Of a stretch of DNA of 64,000 nucleotides, positions 24,513 through 35,814 are shown in pieces. Within the stretch, counting starts at the first letter, position 1, and each line of letters opens with the position of its first letter. Made by a program: the position numbers and the translations under genes. The stretch comes from Thelephora terrestris (Eukaryota > Basidiomycota > Agaricomycetes > Thelephorales > Thelephoraceae), in NCBI GenBank assembly GCA_015956445.1, contig WIUZ02000006.1:2413001-2477000 (forward strand). The letters are read 5' to 3'. Under the pieces are notes generated by a model. That model made no database searches and was not told where the DNA came from. It saw only the letters and a list, made by a program, of their open reading frames with translations.

Positions 24513-27252
24513 ATGTCGTCTCCTCATTCCAATATCCATGCCACTCCCGTAAACCAAGACGACGAGGGTGATATATGCCCTATCTGCGAGTCGGAATGCA
24601 CTTGCGACAACAACAAACTGTCGATCGCCCCCAAAAAGCACCACGGGCTGCAACCCTCACTCAAAGTTAAAGTTGCCGCCTCATCCTCCTATAATCCCAA
24701 ACCTTCTGGCTCCAATAAACAGATTCGTTCCAAGCCATCCACTTTCGCCTCTACCAGCGCCCATTTACCCCAGACGGGCCAGTTCTCCATCTCCGATCCA
24801 CGACTAAAAAGTCATCTCCTCGATCCAACTATCCCGAAACGCCGTGGTCGGCCTCCAAAGGTCGTTGTTGCCGCCCGCGCCGCCCTCGCGGCCGCTGCTG
24901 CTGGTTCTAGTCCTGAGCATATTGCAGGCCCCTCTACCTCATCCCAGCGACCAAAAGCGAACCTTCTGAAGAAAATTTCCAAACCCACCCCAAAGTCAAA
25001 GCTTCGAGGGACCAGTTCCATCAAACCGCCTCTTGCTCGAAAAAAGCGTAAAGCTGATGATTCCTACCATCCCAAGGGGACCGTTCGCCGTCGCCCTCTC
25101 GTCGACGATCACGAAGACAGCGACGATGACGATGAGGAAGATAAGCTCCTGCTAGAAGATGACGACGACGTTGAACCTTCTGCTCCTCTCGACTTGCCTA
25201 CCTTCATCTCCGCTAGCTCATCCTCGTCTGAATCTTCTCTCTCCTCCCTTTCCTCTTCCGAAGACTCAGAGTTGGAAGGCATGGAGGTGGAACAGGAGGA
25301 AGAACAAAACATCAAGGATAGCGAGAATGAGAAGGAGAGAAGGGTACGGAAGGATAGGGCTCGTGTCCGTCGAGAATTGTTGGGCGAGAATGACCCTCGT
25401 CAGAGCAGCCGTTCTCATCACACCAGCAATCGATGGGACATAAAACCTCGTAAGCGGAGTGCGTCAGCCAGTGACGGTGAGGCGGACGTGGACATGAGTG
25501 CAGAGTCCGGAGACACGACCGAGACCGACGACGAGGATCAGGACGCCGTGGTCGCTGACGATGAAGATGAACCAGACGCGGTGGGGGTCGATAGGGATGG
25601 GAGGAGGAAGTTGGGCGTCAGCTTCGCCGGTGTTGTCACCGGTTGGAGCGACGGGGAGGACTCCAACTACGACGCCGAGCTGTTTTTCGCCAACCTCGAC
25701 ACCTCCGAGTCCGATTCCGCATCGAATGCCGCCGCCGGCATGTCCTCCATCGATGCCGATGGAGAGGATGGAGATCAGGACTCGGGAGACGAGATCGTAG
25801 AGGCCATGACCCTCGTCGCATCTGCTGGTCTCTACGATGGTTGGGAGGGCCCGATCGTGTTTGCTACCCGTGATATGGATGTCGAGATGGACCTAAGCCC
25901 TTCTATGAAACCTTCTCGTCGCAGAAGGATGTCATCCTCAATTCTTACAACGGACGATGAGCAGGTTTGTCAACAACCCGCAAATCCGACGGTGGCTGGC
26001 AGCGACGTCCACTTTGGAGACGACAATGAGATCGACCTAGCAGAAAGTGATGGAGAGACTACGGAGGAAGAGCTTATCGGACCTGACGGTCGACCTAACA
26101 CGCGTGCCATGATGCTCTTCAAGTGGCCGATTTCTGTTGGTGCCGTCGACCCCATGAACACTCTTACTCGAGGTAGACGTGGGAACGGGCCTGCACCTCG
26201 GCCTTCTACGCCCCAGCGCGAGCTAGAAGACTTTGACGATAGCTCTGACAAAATAGCGGACGGAATCAAGACACCGGATGGCAAGAAGACCAGGGCGCCC
26301 CGTACTCCCCGCGGCCCAGTCGCGGGGACTTTCCAACTCACGCCACAAAGCACAGAACCCGTTCAGACGGCAGTAATCACCGGCCGTCAACCTGCACTCC
26401 CATCTCCTTATCCTCGTTCGAGGCGGCTGTTCTCGAACGGGGAGTGGTTCGGACATCGTGTATGTGTTAAAGGTCAATGAGTTTACTATCAGGTACTGAC
26501 GAATGTGACAGTCGATTCGGGATCGTTCACTATCGATTTCTGGCCAGTCATCCGTGCAAACAGAGGTTTCGAGTGTCCCCAGCGGATCCACGGACCTCGA
26601 CGTCTTCGCTACGGAATCGATGGACCTAGACGATGTCCTCGAGGCGGCATTCCTGGCTTCGGACTCCTCCGCCTCAGATATCGAACTCTCCTCTCAAGCG
26701 GAACAGGCAGGTGACGGTACGGATGTGGGGGAAATGAGCTCACGCAACCTCGTTGAGGATCTGAGGAGGTGGGAGAGGATCCCTATGACCGCATTCCGAC
26801 GGACGCGAGAGTCTCAAGGCAACATCTCGAACGACGATACTCCATGGAGTGCAAAGTCTGGCGACGGGACTGACTTCTACGCGGTGGCGATGATGAACAG
26901 CAACCTTCAGCATCTTTTGTCGTCGCCGACGCCTGCTCCCAGCCAGAAACCCCCAGTTGGGGGGGCTGAACCTCCGTCTCCTACCTCTTTGGTCGGACCG
27001 GGATCTAGTGGGCGCGGAGTGCGGAACTTCCGGATGCCAGATCACAAGTCCGAGAAGGAGCGGAAGGAAGAGAAGAAAGCACTCCGAAAGATGGCGCTTG
27101 CGAAGCAGTCTTTGGGCAGAACATTCGTCCCTAATCATCAGGCCCACCGCCATCACCGCCACCAACATCACCCGAACACAAAATCGCGAGCTTCTAGTTC
27201 CTCGCAGCGAACGAACTTTTTCAGTTCACCGCTTTCTTCTGGTAACCCTTAA
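24513..27252 (+). CDS. AT-hook acidic nuclear protein, paralogue A
   Basis: Two exons (24,513-26,459 and 26,512-27,252) joined by a 52-nt GTATGT...CAG intron encode 895 residues. Features in order: a short Cys cluster CPICESECTC (residues 22-31), a possible metal site; a DNA-binding AT-hook KRRGRPPK (109-116) inside the motif SHLLDPTIPKRRGRPPK; a basic stretch; then long acidic and Ser-rich tracts. Exon 2 contains LRRWERIPMTAFRRTRES, a basic coiled segment (EKERKEEKKALRKM) and a His-rich tail. The composition fits a chromatin or transcription regulator, but I know no named family. The same two signature motifs occur in the convergent neighbour at 27.9-28.8 kb, so the two are paralogues. Confidence 0.8.
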
Positions 27253-27908
27253 GCATCCTCAGATAATCATCTTTTCTTGACCATACATATCCGTTGTTGT
27301 TTGTGCCACCAAAAACTGTTTTCTTCTTCGTGCTTGTTGCTGTATCACGCTTTGACTCTTGTACATCCACCTCTTCCCTTCCCCCTCTTCCAATCGCACG
27401 GCCCATCTCCACCAGAATGTCACCCCCTCCCACCCCATACGTATACATGCAATTACCCTGTGACCTAATCCCTTGCCATGCACCTTATACTTGTGTTGTT
27501 GTCGCTTATATGCTCTGATAATTCTGGAGTTCCTGTTCGTTCGCTTGTAGTTGCTTTCTTTCTCAGAATTCCGCCGCCTTTTATAACATTGCTTCTCAGG
27601 AAGGGGTGATGAAGATGTAACATGATTGATCAATAATGCGCGATGTACGAGAGAAGCGAGAAAATGCGAGGATCTGAACAGGATGGGTACAGATACAGCC
27701 CAGGAGGAAAGAAGGAAGAGAGGTCTCGTACAGACAACAGACAACAAGGGAAGAAGAGAGCACTGGACAATTGTCAAGAGTTGAAATGATTATGTACAAT
27801 AATATGTACAGGCCGTTCTGGACGGGAGGTGAGTTACGGAAGCGGGCTGATTATTGAACAGGAACGTACCGTAAGTGGTCGTTAAGCGAGGCGGGGGTTG
27901 TGCGGAGA
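27253..27908. other. 3' region between the two convergent AT-hook paralogues
   Basis: About 650 bp separate the two stop codons. T-rich and CT-rich tracts dominate, consistent with paired 3' UTRs. No gene was seen. Confidence 0.45.
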
Positions 27909-28796
27909 CTAAGGGCGCGTGTTATCCGGTCTTCTCTTTACGATGCCTGGATACATGCCTGGGCCACGGAATTTTTGGGCAGGAAGGGCGAGGAGAGGAG
28001 GAGGGAGTGGGCGGGTTTTTGATACCGATTTTAGGGGGTGGGGGTTCGAGTACAGTTGGTGGTGATGGGGGTGGGCCGGGTAAGAGGGATGATAGGAACT
28101 GGCAGACATGATGATCTTCCTCTGTAGGCCTTTTGTCGCGTATCTTCTGGGCGAGAATCTAGGAAGGTCCATGGATTCCCTCGTCCAGCGGAAAGATGTT
28201 GGGGGAATGATATCCCACTTTTTGAGGTTATGAGGGATCTGAGCGTCGTGCTGGGTGTCGTTTTCTGTTAGAAAAGTGGGATCTAAGACTTCCTCTAGGT
28301 CCATAGGAGCTGACTGGTCGTGATCCCAGCGGTCGTCGCTGAGGTCGTCAGACCTGGTGACGAGGGTGACGGAAGTGTCTTCGTACGGGTAATCGTTGTC
28401 GTGAAATGTCACTGGACTGTCCTCCCATGAGATTTTGTGTGGCGAGGGGGTGAACGATGCCTTATCATCGTCCTGGGTGAGCAGCTGACTAGTGGAGGGT
28501 ATAGGACGAAACGGGTCGTCGTCAGAAGCGAACGGGTCAAAGTCAAAGCCAAGCTTTGCTCTATAAATGCGATCTGTCTCAGCGGCGAAATTGAAGTCGT
28601 CCAAGTCGTCTTCAGACGACGAAGGGGAAGAATCGCGAGCGAGCTGCTGTTTCTTGAACGCGTGCGCGTGAGCTTTTGGTTGAGCGGCGACGAGCATTGC
28701 AGCTCTTGCGGCGATGACTGCGTTCGATGGTCTACCTCTCCTCTTGGGAAGTGACGGATCGAGGAGGTGACTACGAAGTGCGTTAATCTCCGACAT
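27909..28796 (-). CDS. AT-hook protein, paralogue B (short form)
   Basis: A single open exon gives 295 residues from the ATG at 28,796 (MSEINALRSHLLDP). The AT-hook KRRGRPS lies at residues 18-24, directly after SHLLDPSLP, and is followed by AVIAARAAMLVAA. This block matches paralogue A almost residue for residue. Further on are an acidic Asp/Ser-rich middle (SSSEDDLDDF, DPFASDDDPF) and the second shared motif LKKWDIIPPTSFRWTRES. The tail is Pro/His-rich. Compared with paralogue A it lacks the first 90 residues with the Cys cluster and most of the acidic region. An open frame continues 36 codons upstream of the ATG, but that part encodes a chance hydrophobic stretch. It shares a 195-bp divergent promoter with BFR2. 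Confidence 0.78.
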   Translation of the reverse strand: MSEINALRSHLLDPSLPKRRGRPSNAVIAARAAMLVAAQPKAHAHAFKKQQLARDSSPSSSEDDLDDFNFAAETDRIYRAKLGFDFDPFASDDDPFRPIPSTSQLLTQDDDKASFTPSPHKISWEDSPVTFHDNDYPYEDTSVTLVTRSDDLSDDRWDHDQSAPMDLEEVLDPTFLTENDTQHDAQIPHNLKKWDIIPPTSFRWTRESMDLPRFSPRRYATKGLQRKIIMSASSYHPSYPAHPHHHQLYSNPHPLKSVSKTRPLPPPLLALPAQKFRGPGMYPGIVKRRPDNTRP

Positions 28797-28990
28797 GGGG
28801 GGACCAGAAAAAGGTAAAGAAAGGGAGAACCAGAAAAAAAGTAGAGAGTAGCTCATATAGTTCCATAATCGGTAAGCACGTGTTCCGATCCATCGGAAAT
28901 TCAAATCATTTTAACCTGACGATCAACGGATCAATCTTCTGCTTTTTTCTCACCTCCTCTCATGCGACTTCTTTCACTTCATTCTCAAAA
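28797..28990. promoter_or_regulatory. Short bidirectional promoter
   Basis: Only 194 bp separate the start codons of AT-hook paralogue B (-) and BFR2 (+). The plus-strand side is CT-rich just before the BFR2 ATG. Any regulatory element here would serve both genes. Confidence 0.5.
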
Positions 28991-30611
28991 ATGAGGATTT
29001 CCCTTGCAGAGCAGATTCGGGAAATCGCTCAAGTCGCTCCCAAAGATTTTGACCCGGACGAGCTGCACTTTGGGCAGGAGGAACAGGATAAAGATAACGA
29101 TGCAGCCACCGAGCATTATCTTCTAGAACTCGGGTATGTATGAGTTTTATTTGGATTTTTTCGCGGTCTATATTTTACCCCTCGTGATCGTAGCCCTTCC
29201 GCCCTCCGCAAGGCTCAGGACAGCTTGTCGGATCCAAAATACTCCGGAAAGCGTGTCTCTAGAACGCAGCTGCTCGCTGACGTTGACGAGCAGCCGCCTC
29301 TGTCTGATTCCCAGGTCGAGGACTCTGAGTCGGACGATCAGAGTCAGGCATCTCAAGAGGATGAATCAGACACCTCTGAACCCAGTCCGCGCCTGGTCCC
29401 TCAGCCAGATGCCGCTCAGACTTTAAACCAGACGCGTCAAGATGACCAGAAGAAAGGTCTCGCTGTCTCTCGTCAGCTCGTACGAAGTGTCTATACGTTC
29501 GGCAACAGCTATCTCACGCTTTGATCTCCAAGTCTCTGTGGGAATCGCTCCTTGACGCGAGAATTCGGTTTCAGAAGGTTCTAGCTGCCTCGAATCTTTT
29601 CCCGTCGCATGCAGAATTCGACTCGCTCGTGGAACAGACTTCCACCCAGGACGCCATCCACGCTCTCCTCGACGAGACGTTACTCTTGTCAGAGGATCTC
29701 TTCCAGCTGCAAGAGGTGCGACCATTCGCCATATCGCTTGCCTCGCCTAACTGTTTGTCCAGTATCTGCTCGAGACGAACGGGGAGATCGCCCCTCCGCC
29801 GCGAAAACGCATCAAGATTGACCAGGGAGGAGACTACGCAGCCGCTGTCTCATCTTATTCAGGGGCTCTTGCAGACATAGAGAGCGCGTACGCTATCCCT
29901 CCCAGGCCTTATCTAACACAGTCACTCATTTGCAGACAGCTACCATCCTCACCTCGTCCAGACCTTATCAAAATGGTCAAATAAAATTCAATCTGTCGCT
30001 CCCTCGGTCCTTCTTCCCTCGAACCGCAACGCCTTTACCAAGTCCTCTCGTAACGAACCAAAGAACGCTGTACAACTCATCTCCGAGTCGTTCTCCGACC
30101 AGACCAGTTGGACAAAGATGGTTGACCGCACGAGGGTGTACCGAGGCAAGGGGGAGAGGATAGGCTCCGGCTTCTCCCAGCACGGCGAACGCGACCCAGA
30201 AGTGTTTGACGACACGGATTTCTACCAACAACTTTTACGTGACGTGATAGACGCCCGCAATGGAGGAAGCGGCAGTCAGGATTGGATTCAAGCCCAGAAG
30301 GAAAGGAAGAAAAGGAAAGTTGTTGACACGAAGGCTAGCAAGGGTCGTAAAATCAGGTGATTGCCTTTCTCATCCCCATCTTTTGACCCCAATAGCTGAA
30401 CGGGGATGCCAGATATGAAGTTCAAGCAAAGCTCCAGAATTTCATGGTGCCCATCCCCGTGACCAACGGCTGGCACGAGGAGCAAATCGATGAGCTCTTC
30501 AGTTCTCTGCTAGGAAAGGGTTTCCAAGAAGATGATATTAATACACCTGGTCAGGAGGAACAACCGACCCGAGCACCCGTCGACTTGACAGGTTTCAGGG
30601 TGTTTGGCTGA
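28991..30611 (+). CDS. BFR2: BFR2/AATF (Che-1/Traube family), ribosome biogenesis protein
   Basis: Bfr2/AATF acts in the nucleolus in early 18S rRNA processing within the small-subunit processome. Exons encode [14 protein letters not shown] with an acidic region, then [19 protein letters not shown], a typical AATF motif. The AATF N-domain follows with [20 protein letters not shown] and [12 protein letters not shown]. After an intron comes [18 protein letters not shown]. The C-terminal TRAUB domain begins with [17 protein letters not shown] and continues over the last intron with [16 protein letters not shown], ending in [11 protein letters not shown]. Acidic serine blocks lie between. ATG 28,991 starts the conserved sequence; the longer upstream frame is leader. 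The stop is at 30,609-30,611, only 36 bp before the convergent gene's stop. Confidence 0.92.
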
Positions 30612-30647
30612 TCTTTACTCATACACTTATGTACAATAAATCGTCCG

Positions 30648-31840
30648 TTACATTCCATGTTCCGGCCGTCGAAAAATATCCGTGGAGACCTCGGTTTCTA
30701 CCCTCCCAACGTCCATGAACCTCGGCAAGAGGCTGCTCATCGTCCCAGCCAAGTCCCCGATGGGGGAGGTTGGGTCGAACTTCCCCTTTATCACCAACAA
30801 CAACTTGCGCTGCGGCCATCGCGTCGAGAGGTCATACAAAACCTCGTCAGCGTTTACCCATGCGCTGGCCGTCTCTGGTTCCTCCAAGTCGGCTCGTCCG
30901 ATGTTTTGCGAGAAGTTGAACGTCACCCTCTCCAAGTAGGGGGAGGGGACCGGCCGCAGAACGGTGTGGACATCGGCGAAGAAGCACTTGGGGTGTGTGA
31001 GCTTGATTTCCACGTGCCTCAAAGACGTAAAGCCCGCGAGGGAGGTGTGGTCGAGGCATGCACCTGTTCCTGCGGATTTAGCGGTGGCGCCGGGCTCAGA
31101 GGAATGAATAGACACTGACCAAAAGTCGGCGAGAGACTAACAGCTTCCACGGTGGGTGCACAGGCCGCCAGGAGTGCGTCATAAGTGATCAGGTTGGGTA
31201 TGGTGACCCTCAGAACTTTCGGCCTCAACCCGTCACCGACCAAGGCGTCTGCGAGATATTCCTGTACACCGTCCAACACCAGGCTTCCGCGAACCGCTAC
31301 GACACCCCTGGGAAGCGGTTCGGACGTCTCGTCCAGGTACGGTGTCATGATCGAAAGGTCGTCGAGATGAGGGAAAAGTGAGAGGAGGTGGAGGAACGAG
31401 CCTGCGTCGCCACGAGGTAGGGAGATGGACAGGGACCGCACTGATTGCCCGAAACCCCCAAATGCCTCCTCGACTTGCTCGTTCGTCGCCCCTCCGCCGT
31501 ACCAATAGGTCAGTCGCAGTTCTTCGACGCGAGAAAACGACTTTAAATGCTCGGTCGATGTGAACCGCTGGGACCAGTGGTCCCAGCCACAATGTATCCA
31601 GAGCTTCTTCACGTGTCTCGACACGCCACCCACGCCTGGGCCGATATTCTCTATCCAGTTACTGATGTCTGGGGTCGAGGCGAGCTCGATGCTGTAGAAG
31701 AGATTTCGTCGACTTCTTTCGACCCAGGGATGGGCCACAAGGGAGCAGGCACGTAGGTTTGGATCTCTCTGCCCTACAGAGCCGACGCTGACCCAATCGA
31801 TCAGGTCGTCGATGACTTCCTGCGGGAACGTCTGTTGCAT
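30648..31840 (-). CDS. F-box/LRR-like protein of unknown target
   Basis: Two exons (31,840-31,120 and 31,069-30,648) joined by a 50-nt GT-AG intron give 380 residues. The N-terminus (FPQEVIDDLIDWVSVGS, then LRACSLVAHPWVERSRRNLFY) has the degenerate F-box seen in many Agaricomycete proteins. The rest has leucine-rich repeat-like strands (HVKKLWIHCG, VEELRLTYWYG, VRSLSISLPRG, HLDDLSIMTPYL) without a catalytic motif. Such proteins are presumed substrate receptors of SCF ubiquitin ligases. The family is large and fast evolving in mushrooms, so no orthologue can be named. Confidence 0.75.
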
Positions 31841-32893
31841 GAGGAGTTAAAAGGGGGATTTCCGGGGCGAGAGAAGAAATGATGAGATCTCTTTGGAGTC
31901 GACCAGGAATTTATAGACAGATACGAGTGGGTTGAGCGCATGTTTGGTCTCACGGGAACGAATGAATACCGAACGCATGGATGTAGGTGTAGATCAAGCG
32001 GAATTTGTCCAACCATAGACGAGGGCCATGGGCACGTACAGGTCCCGATTCCGGTGCGGCGACATTCTAGGGGAATGGTTCGGAGGGTTGGCACGATGCC
32101 AACCCAGTGGTGGGCCCAGGGCTCCGAAGTATAATACTGGGGAATTCAGTGTGAACAAGCTGTGAGAGTGAATGCCGCCACACATCAGAGACTGGTACTC
32201 GGTCATCCCCGGCTACATTTCCAAGGTCACGGTGTTGGGGCCAGACCAAACAATTCGGTTGTATAGGGGACGTCCGAGGTGCATTGATGGGGCTCGACCA
32301 AAAATATTCTGAAAGCCGGTGTTCGCGACATCCTTGCTCCCAGGATCCAGTCAAGACCACCGCAGGTAGACCCTAGATTTTCAACGAGCGTGTTCCGCCC
32401 CCGGAAAGACAACAAGAAAGCTAACAAGTGATGGCGAATCCAACCGTGTAAAACGTAAGCAAAGTGATGGTAACTTCGAGTTCGTGGTCATTGGTCGTCC
32501 CGCATCCCAAGAAAAATGATATTCGGCCACTCTGATAGTAGACGGCCCCCAGAGTACCCCCCCTCGAATCGCAGGATTCGCAACGGAGGAGCTGTCCGGA
32601 GCGGCCGGGACTGGAAACACCAGATATTTCCTAAGCGTCGGTGACCAAGTCAAGAACCGGTGTCTCTTGAGAGAGACGCCCTAGCTGGATTGTAACCCCG
32701 AGCAACAGATACCCTCAGTGTGAGAATTGTGCGCGAGCCAGAGGATCCGCAGAATGCGAATTCGAACAAGTTATGAGAATGAAAGGAACCCACGTGAGAA
32801 CTTGGCCTCGATCACCCATTGCGTTTATTCAGTTAACGATCTTTACGCAGCCGACGACGCTCAAGCGACTCGAGGCGAAGAATTTGAAGGGAC
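31841..32893. other. Divergent intergenic region, about 1.05 kb
   Basis: This lies between the start codons of the F-box-like gene (-) and SNX41 (+). I see no long frame, repeat or clear TATA box. Both promoters must lie here. Confidence 0.45.
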
Positions 32894-34985
32894 ATGGACA
32901 CGTTTGAGGAGCCAGAGAATCCATTTGACACTGACGACAACAGAAACCTGTCCTCGCAAGCCTCGTCTTCTACGAAGCTTAACATCTCGGAGCCACCCTC
33001 CCCGCCACAGGCCGTCGACTATTCACTCCCCACCCCATCCTATGGTGCCTTTCCCCAGCAAGCAAAGGCTGACCATTGGTTACAGTCTAGCGACGATGTC
33101 GAAATATCGGTTCGTAGCAACATGTGTTTTTCAACTCGGCACCGGGTGCTATGCTCATCATCGTCGCCATGGTAGATCGTCGACGCTGAGAAGACGTCCG
33201 TAGGATCCAATTCTCCTTACATCACCTACGTTATAAGAGCAGGCGTACGTATCCCAGTTGCTCTCCACTTGGTTCGGAGCATATGCTGAAGGTTCGTGAT
33301 CTACACAGAATCACGAATCTCGTCACCGCTATTCTGAGTTTGAGTCCCTCCGAAACCACCTCGTCAAACTTTATCCCACTCTTATCATCCCCCCTATACC
33401 TTCAAAGAACACCATCGGGGATTACGCCGTTAAGCAAAGTAAAGCCAAGGAAGATGCCGCTATGATCGCTCGGCGAAAGCGAATGCTTCAGACGTTCCTA
33501 AATCGTATCGCCCGCCACCCTATCCTTTCTAACGAGCGAGTTTTCCATCGGTTCCTGGATGGGGAGGTCTCCTGGGTACGTCGAGGATTCCCGTGTTGTT
33601 GAATGCGTCGCCCAGCTGACGGTTTTTTTTGCATAGACCGAGGTTTTGAACTCCCCTCCGATAACATTATTACCCAAGAATATTTTGAAAGCTCCTTCAC
33701 ACAATCCAACTGATCAGGAGGCATCTCCCGCTTACCAGGCGCTTCCAAACCCCTCACCAACACACCCGCTGCGCAATCCGGATCAGAGGTTCCTCGATTC
33801 AGAGGTGTTCACGAACAAATTCGCTGGTCACATTAGTGGGCCGATGGAGAAGGTTTCGAGGCGTACCATGAAACGCTGGTCCGGTTCGTTTCTCGTCATG
33901 CTTGTTATAAGCCGGGGGCACCTGACGCGTAATTTTAGATTTGGCCCAAGATTACCAGGAACTCGGAGCGACTTTCAATGGGTTCAGTTTAAATGAACGT
34001 GGTTCAGAGGAACAGCAAGGTCACCTTTCCGCCGCACTCGAGAAGACCGGGCAAGCGAACGACATAACATCTGCGTCAACCACGAAGCTAATCCAAGATC
34101 TCGAGCAAAACTGGGTAGAACCAGTTTATGAGTATAGCCAGTTCGCAGGTATCATCAAGAAGCTCCTCGTTTACCGTCATCAGAAACATGTCCAATACGA
34201 GATGACCCAAGATGCCCTTGTGGCCAAGCGGGAGCAACTTGAGGAACTAGAGAAAAGTGAGCGGGAAGCCCGTCGGTTGGAAGAAGCCCTGGGGAAAGGT
34301 CGGGTGCAAAGATCCAGCAGTTTGCCTGGAAGAGCTACTTCAGAAGAGGGTGAGAGGCGCGAGGATGGGGTGGATGAGGAACAAGATCATTCCACACAAC
34401 AATCGTTGCCAAGTCTTCCGCCTCACCCAGGCCCCAGTTCTGGCCGAAGGCGGGCACCCGGGATGGGCCTCCTCAATGCTCTCAGCTACACTTTTTCCGG
34501 CATGATTGATGCAGATCCGGAGACTGCCAGAAGAAATGCGATCAGCAGGAACAGGGAAACCACCTCGCAGGTAAGGGGCTCGACAGATGTCACAGCATAC
34601 CTTGATCAATTGATACGACGCCTTTTGCAGCTGGAAGACGCGATTCACCTTGCTGCTCAGGATCTCAAGTACTCGAGCTCGACCATTCAGGCAGATCTTG
34701 ACAGGTTCCAGCGCCAGAAAGTGGCCGATGTCCGGGAGATGTGCATTAACATGGCTAGATCCCACCGTGACTGGGCGAAGAAGGCATGAGACCTTCCAAA
34801 TTTTCTACTTCTCAGCCTCTGTTGACTTAATATCCTCTTTACAGAATCTGGAGGCATGGGAGGAAGCCAAACGGGAGATCGACAAAATCGGGGAGCATCC
34901 AAACAAACTCCCGGAGTCCGTACCGCCCGATCCATCTCCTCCGAAACCTCGACGAGACTCGACAGCCACGATCAACGGACCATAG
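32894..34985 (+). CDS. Sorting nexin SNX41/ATG20-type (PX-BAR)
   Basis: SNX41/Atg20 proteins bind PI3P membranes and act in endosomal retrieval and selective autophagy with SNX4/Atg24. The protein starts MDTFEEPENPFDTDD with an NPF-type motif. The PX domain is split by introns: RHRYSEFESLRNHL, then YPTLIIPPIPSKNTIGDYAV, ARRKRMLQTFLNRIARHPIL and ERVFHRFLDGE. The BAR region (LAQDYQELGATFNGFSL, WVEPVYEYSQFAGIIKKLL) is interrupted by a Ser/Gly-rich insert and resumes with DVTAYLDQLIRRLLQLEDAI and WEEAKREIDKIGEHP. The PX-to-BAR linker and split BAR are characteristic of SNX41/ATG20 rather than SNX4. The stop is at about 34,985. Confidence 0.88.
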
Positions 34986-35814
34986 CCTAGTTATAAGGTA
35001 GATGGCACGAGCCCTTTACGTTGTTTTGACGAACAGAGACACTATTAACGCTTCGACCCTGTTCCTCATACGTTGTCTTTGAATGTGACAGTGCTTTAGT
35101 CGCGAGGAAAACCAGAGCATTGCTGATAGACCGAGCAGATAATTATGCAGAGGTTTGGTTGTTGAGGGTTTCTGCTCCGGGCTGTTTCATTCTACATCGA
35201 AGACACGGCGGCGTAAGCTATTTTCCATATCCCCTAGTTGGCCCAACGACCTCAGCGTCATCATCAACGTGCGCAATCGTGTATCCGCATCTCTCCCTTA
35301 CTCCGATAAAATCAAGCACGTTGAATCCAATCACTCAGTTCGCCGCTGAGCGGCCTTTGGGGTGACTTGGACTTGCGATGCGGTTTATTTTGTTGTGCAC
35401 TTCGAACGGCACAGCGACTCGGCTCTCTCCATAAACACACAGGGAAGGTCACAGCGAACCTCCGCGGAGCCTGTAGTCTATCTCAACACTCAAACGTCCC
35501 CCTTTTATGGGAAATCGCCTTCATCTGCTGAAGATCAGGTCCACCTTCACCGGGGCCTGGCCCCCAGCCCAGTCAGCCATCAATACAGCTTTTTAGCCAG
35601 GCATGGGCATCGTGCATGAGCAAAAGGCACAATTGAGTTCGTTACATGACTGACGAGGAAAGAAGAGAGATGAAAAAGCAGGACGTTACAGGGTAAACGA
35701 TGGTTTTTCATGACATACAAGGAATTTGAGAGACGTTGAAGACACGTAGGTTTATGATAGCGGAAGATCGATGTGTGGGTCCATCAAATCTCTTTCCCAC
35801 ATTACCATAACACA
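34986..35814. other. Intergenic region before the NLR-type gene
   Basis: The 830 bp hold no supported gene. The sequence marks the change from housekeeping to accessory DNA. Confidence 0.4.
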
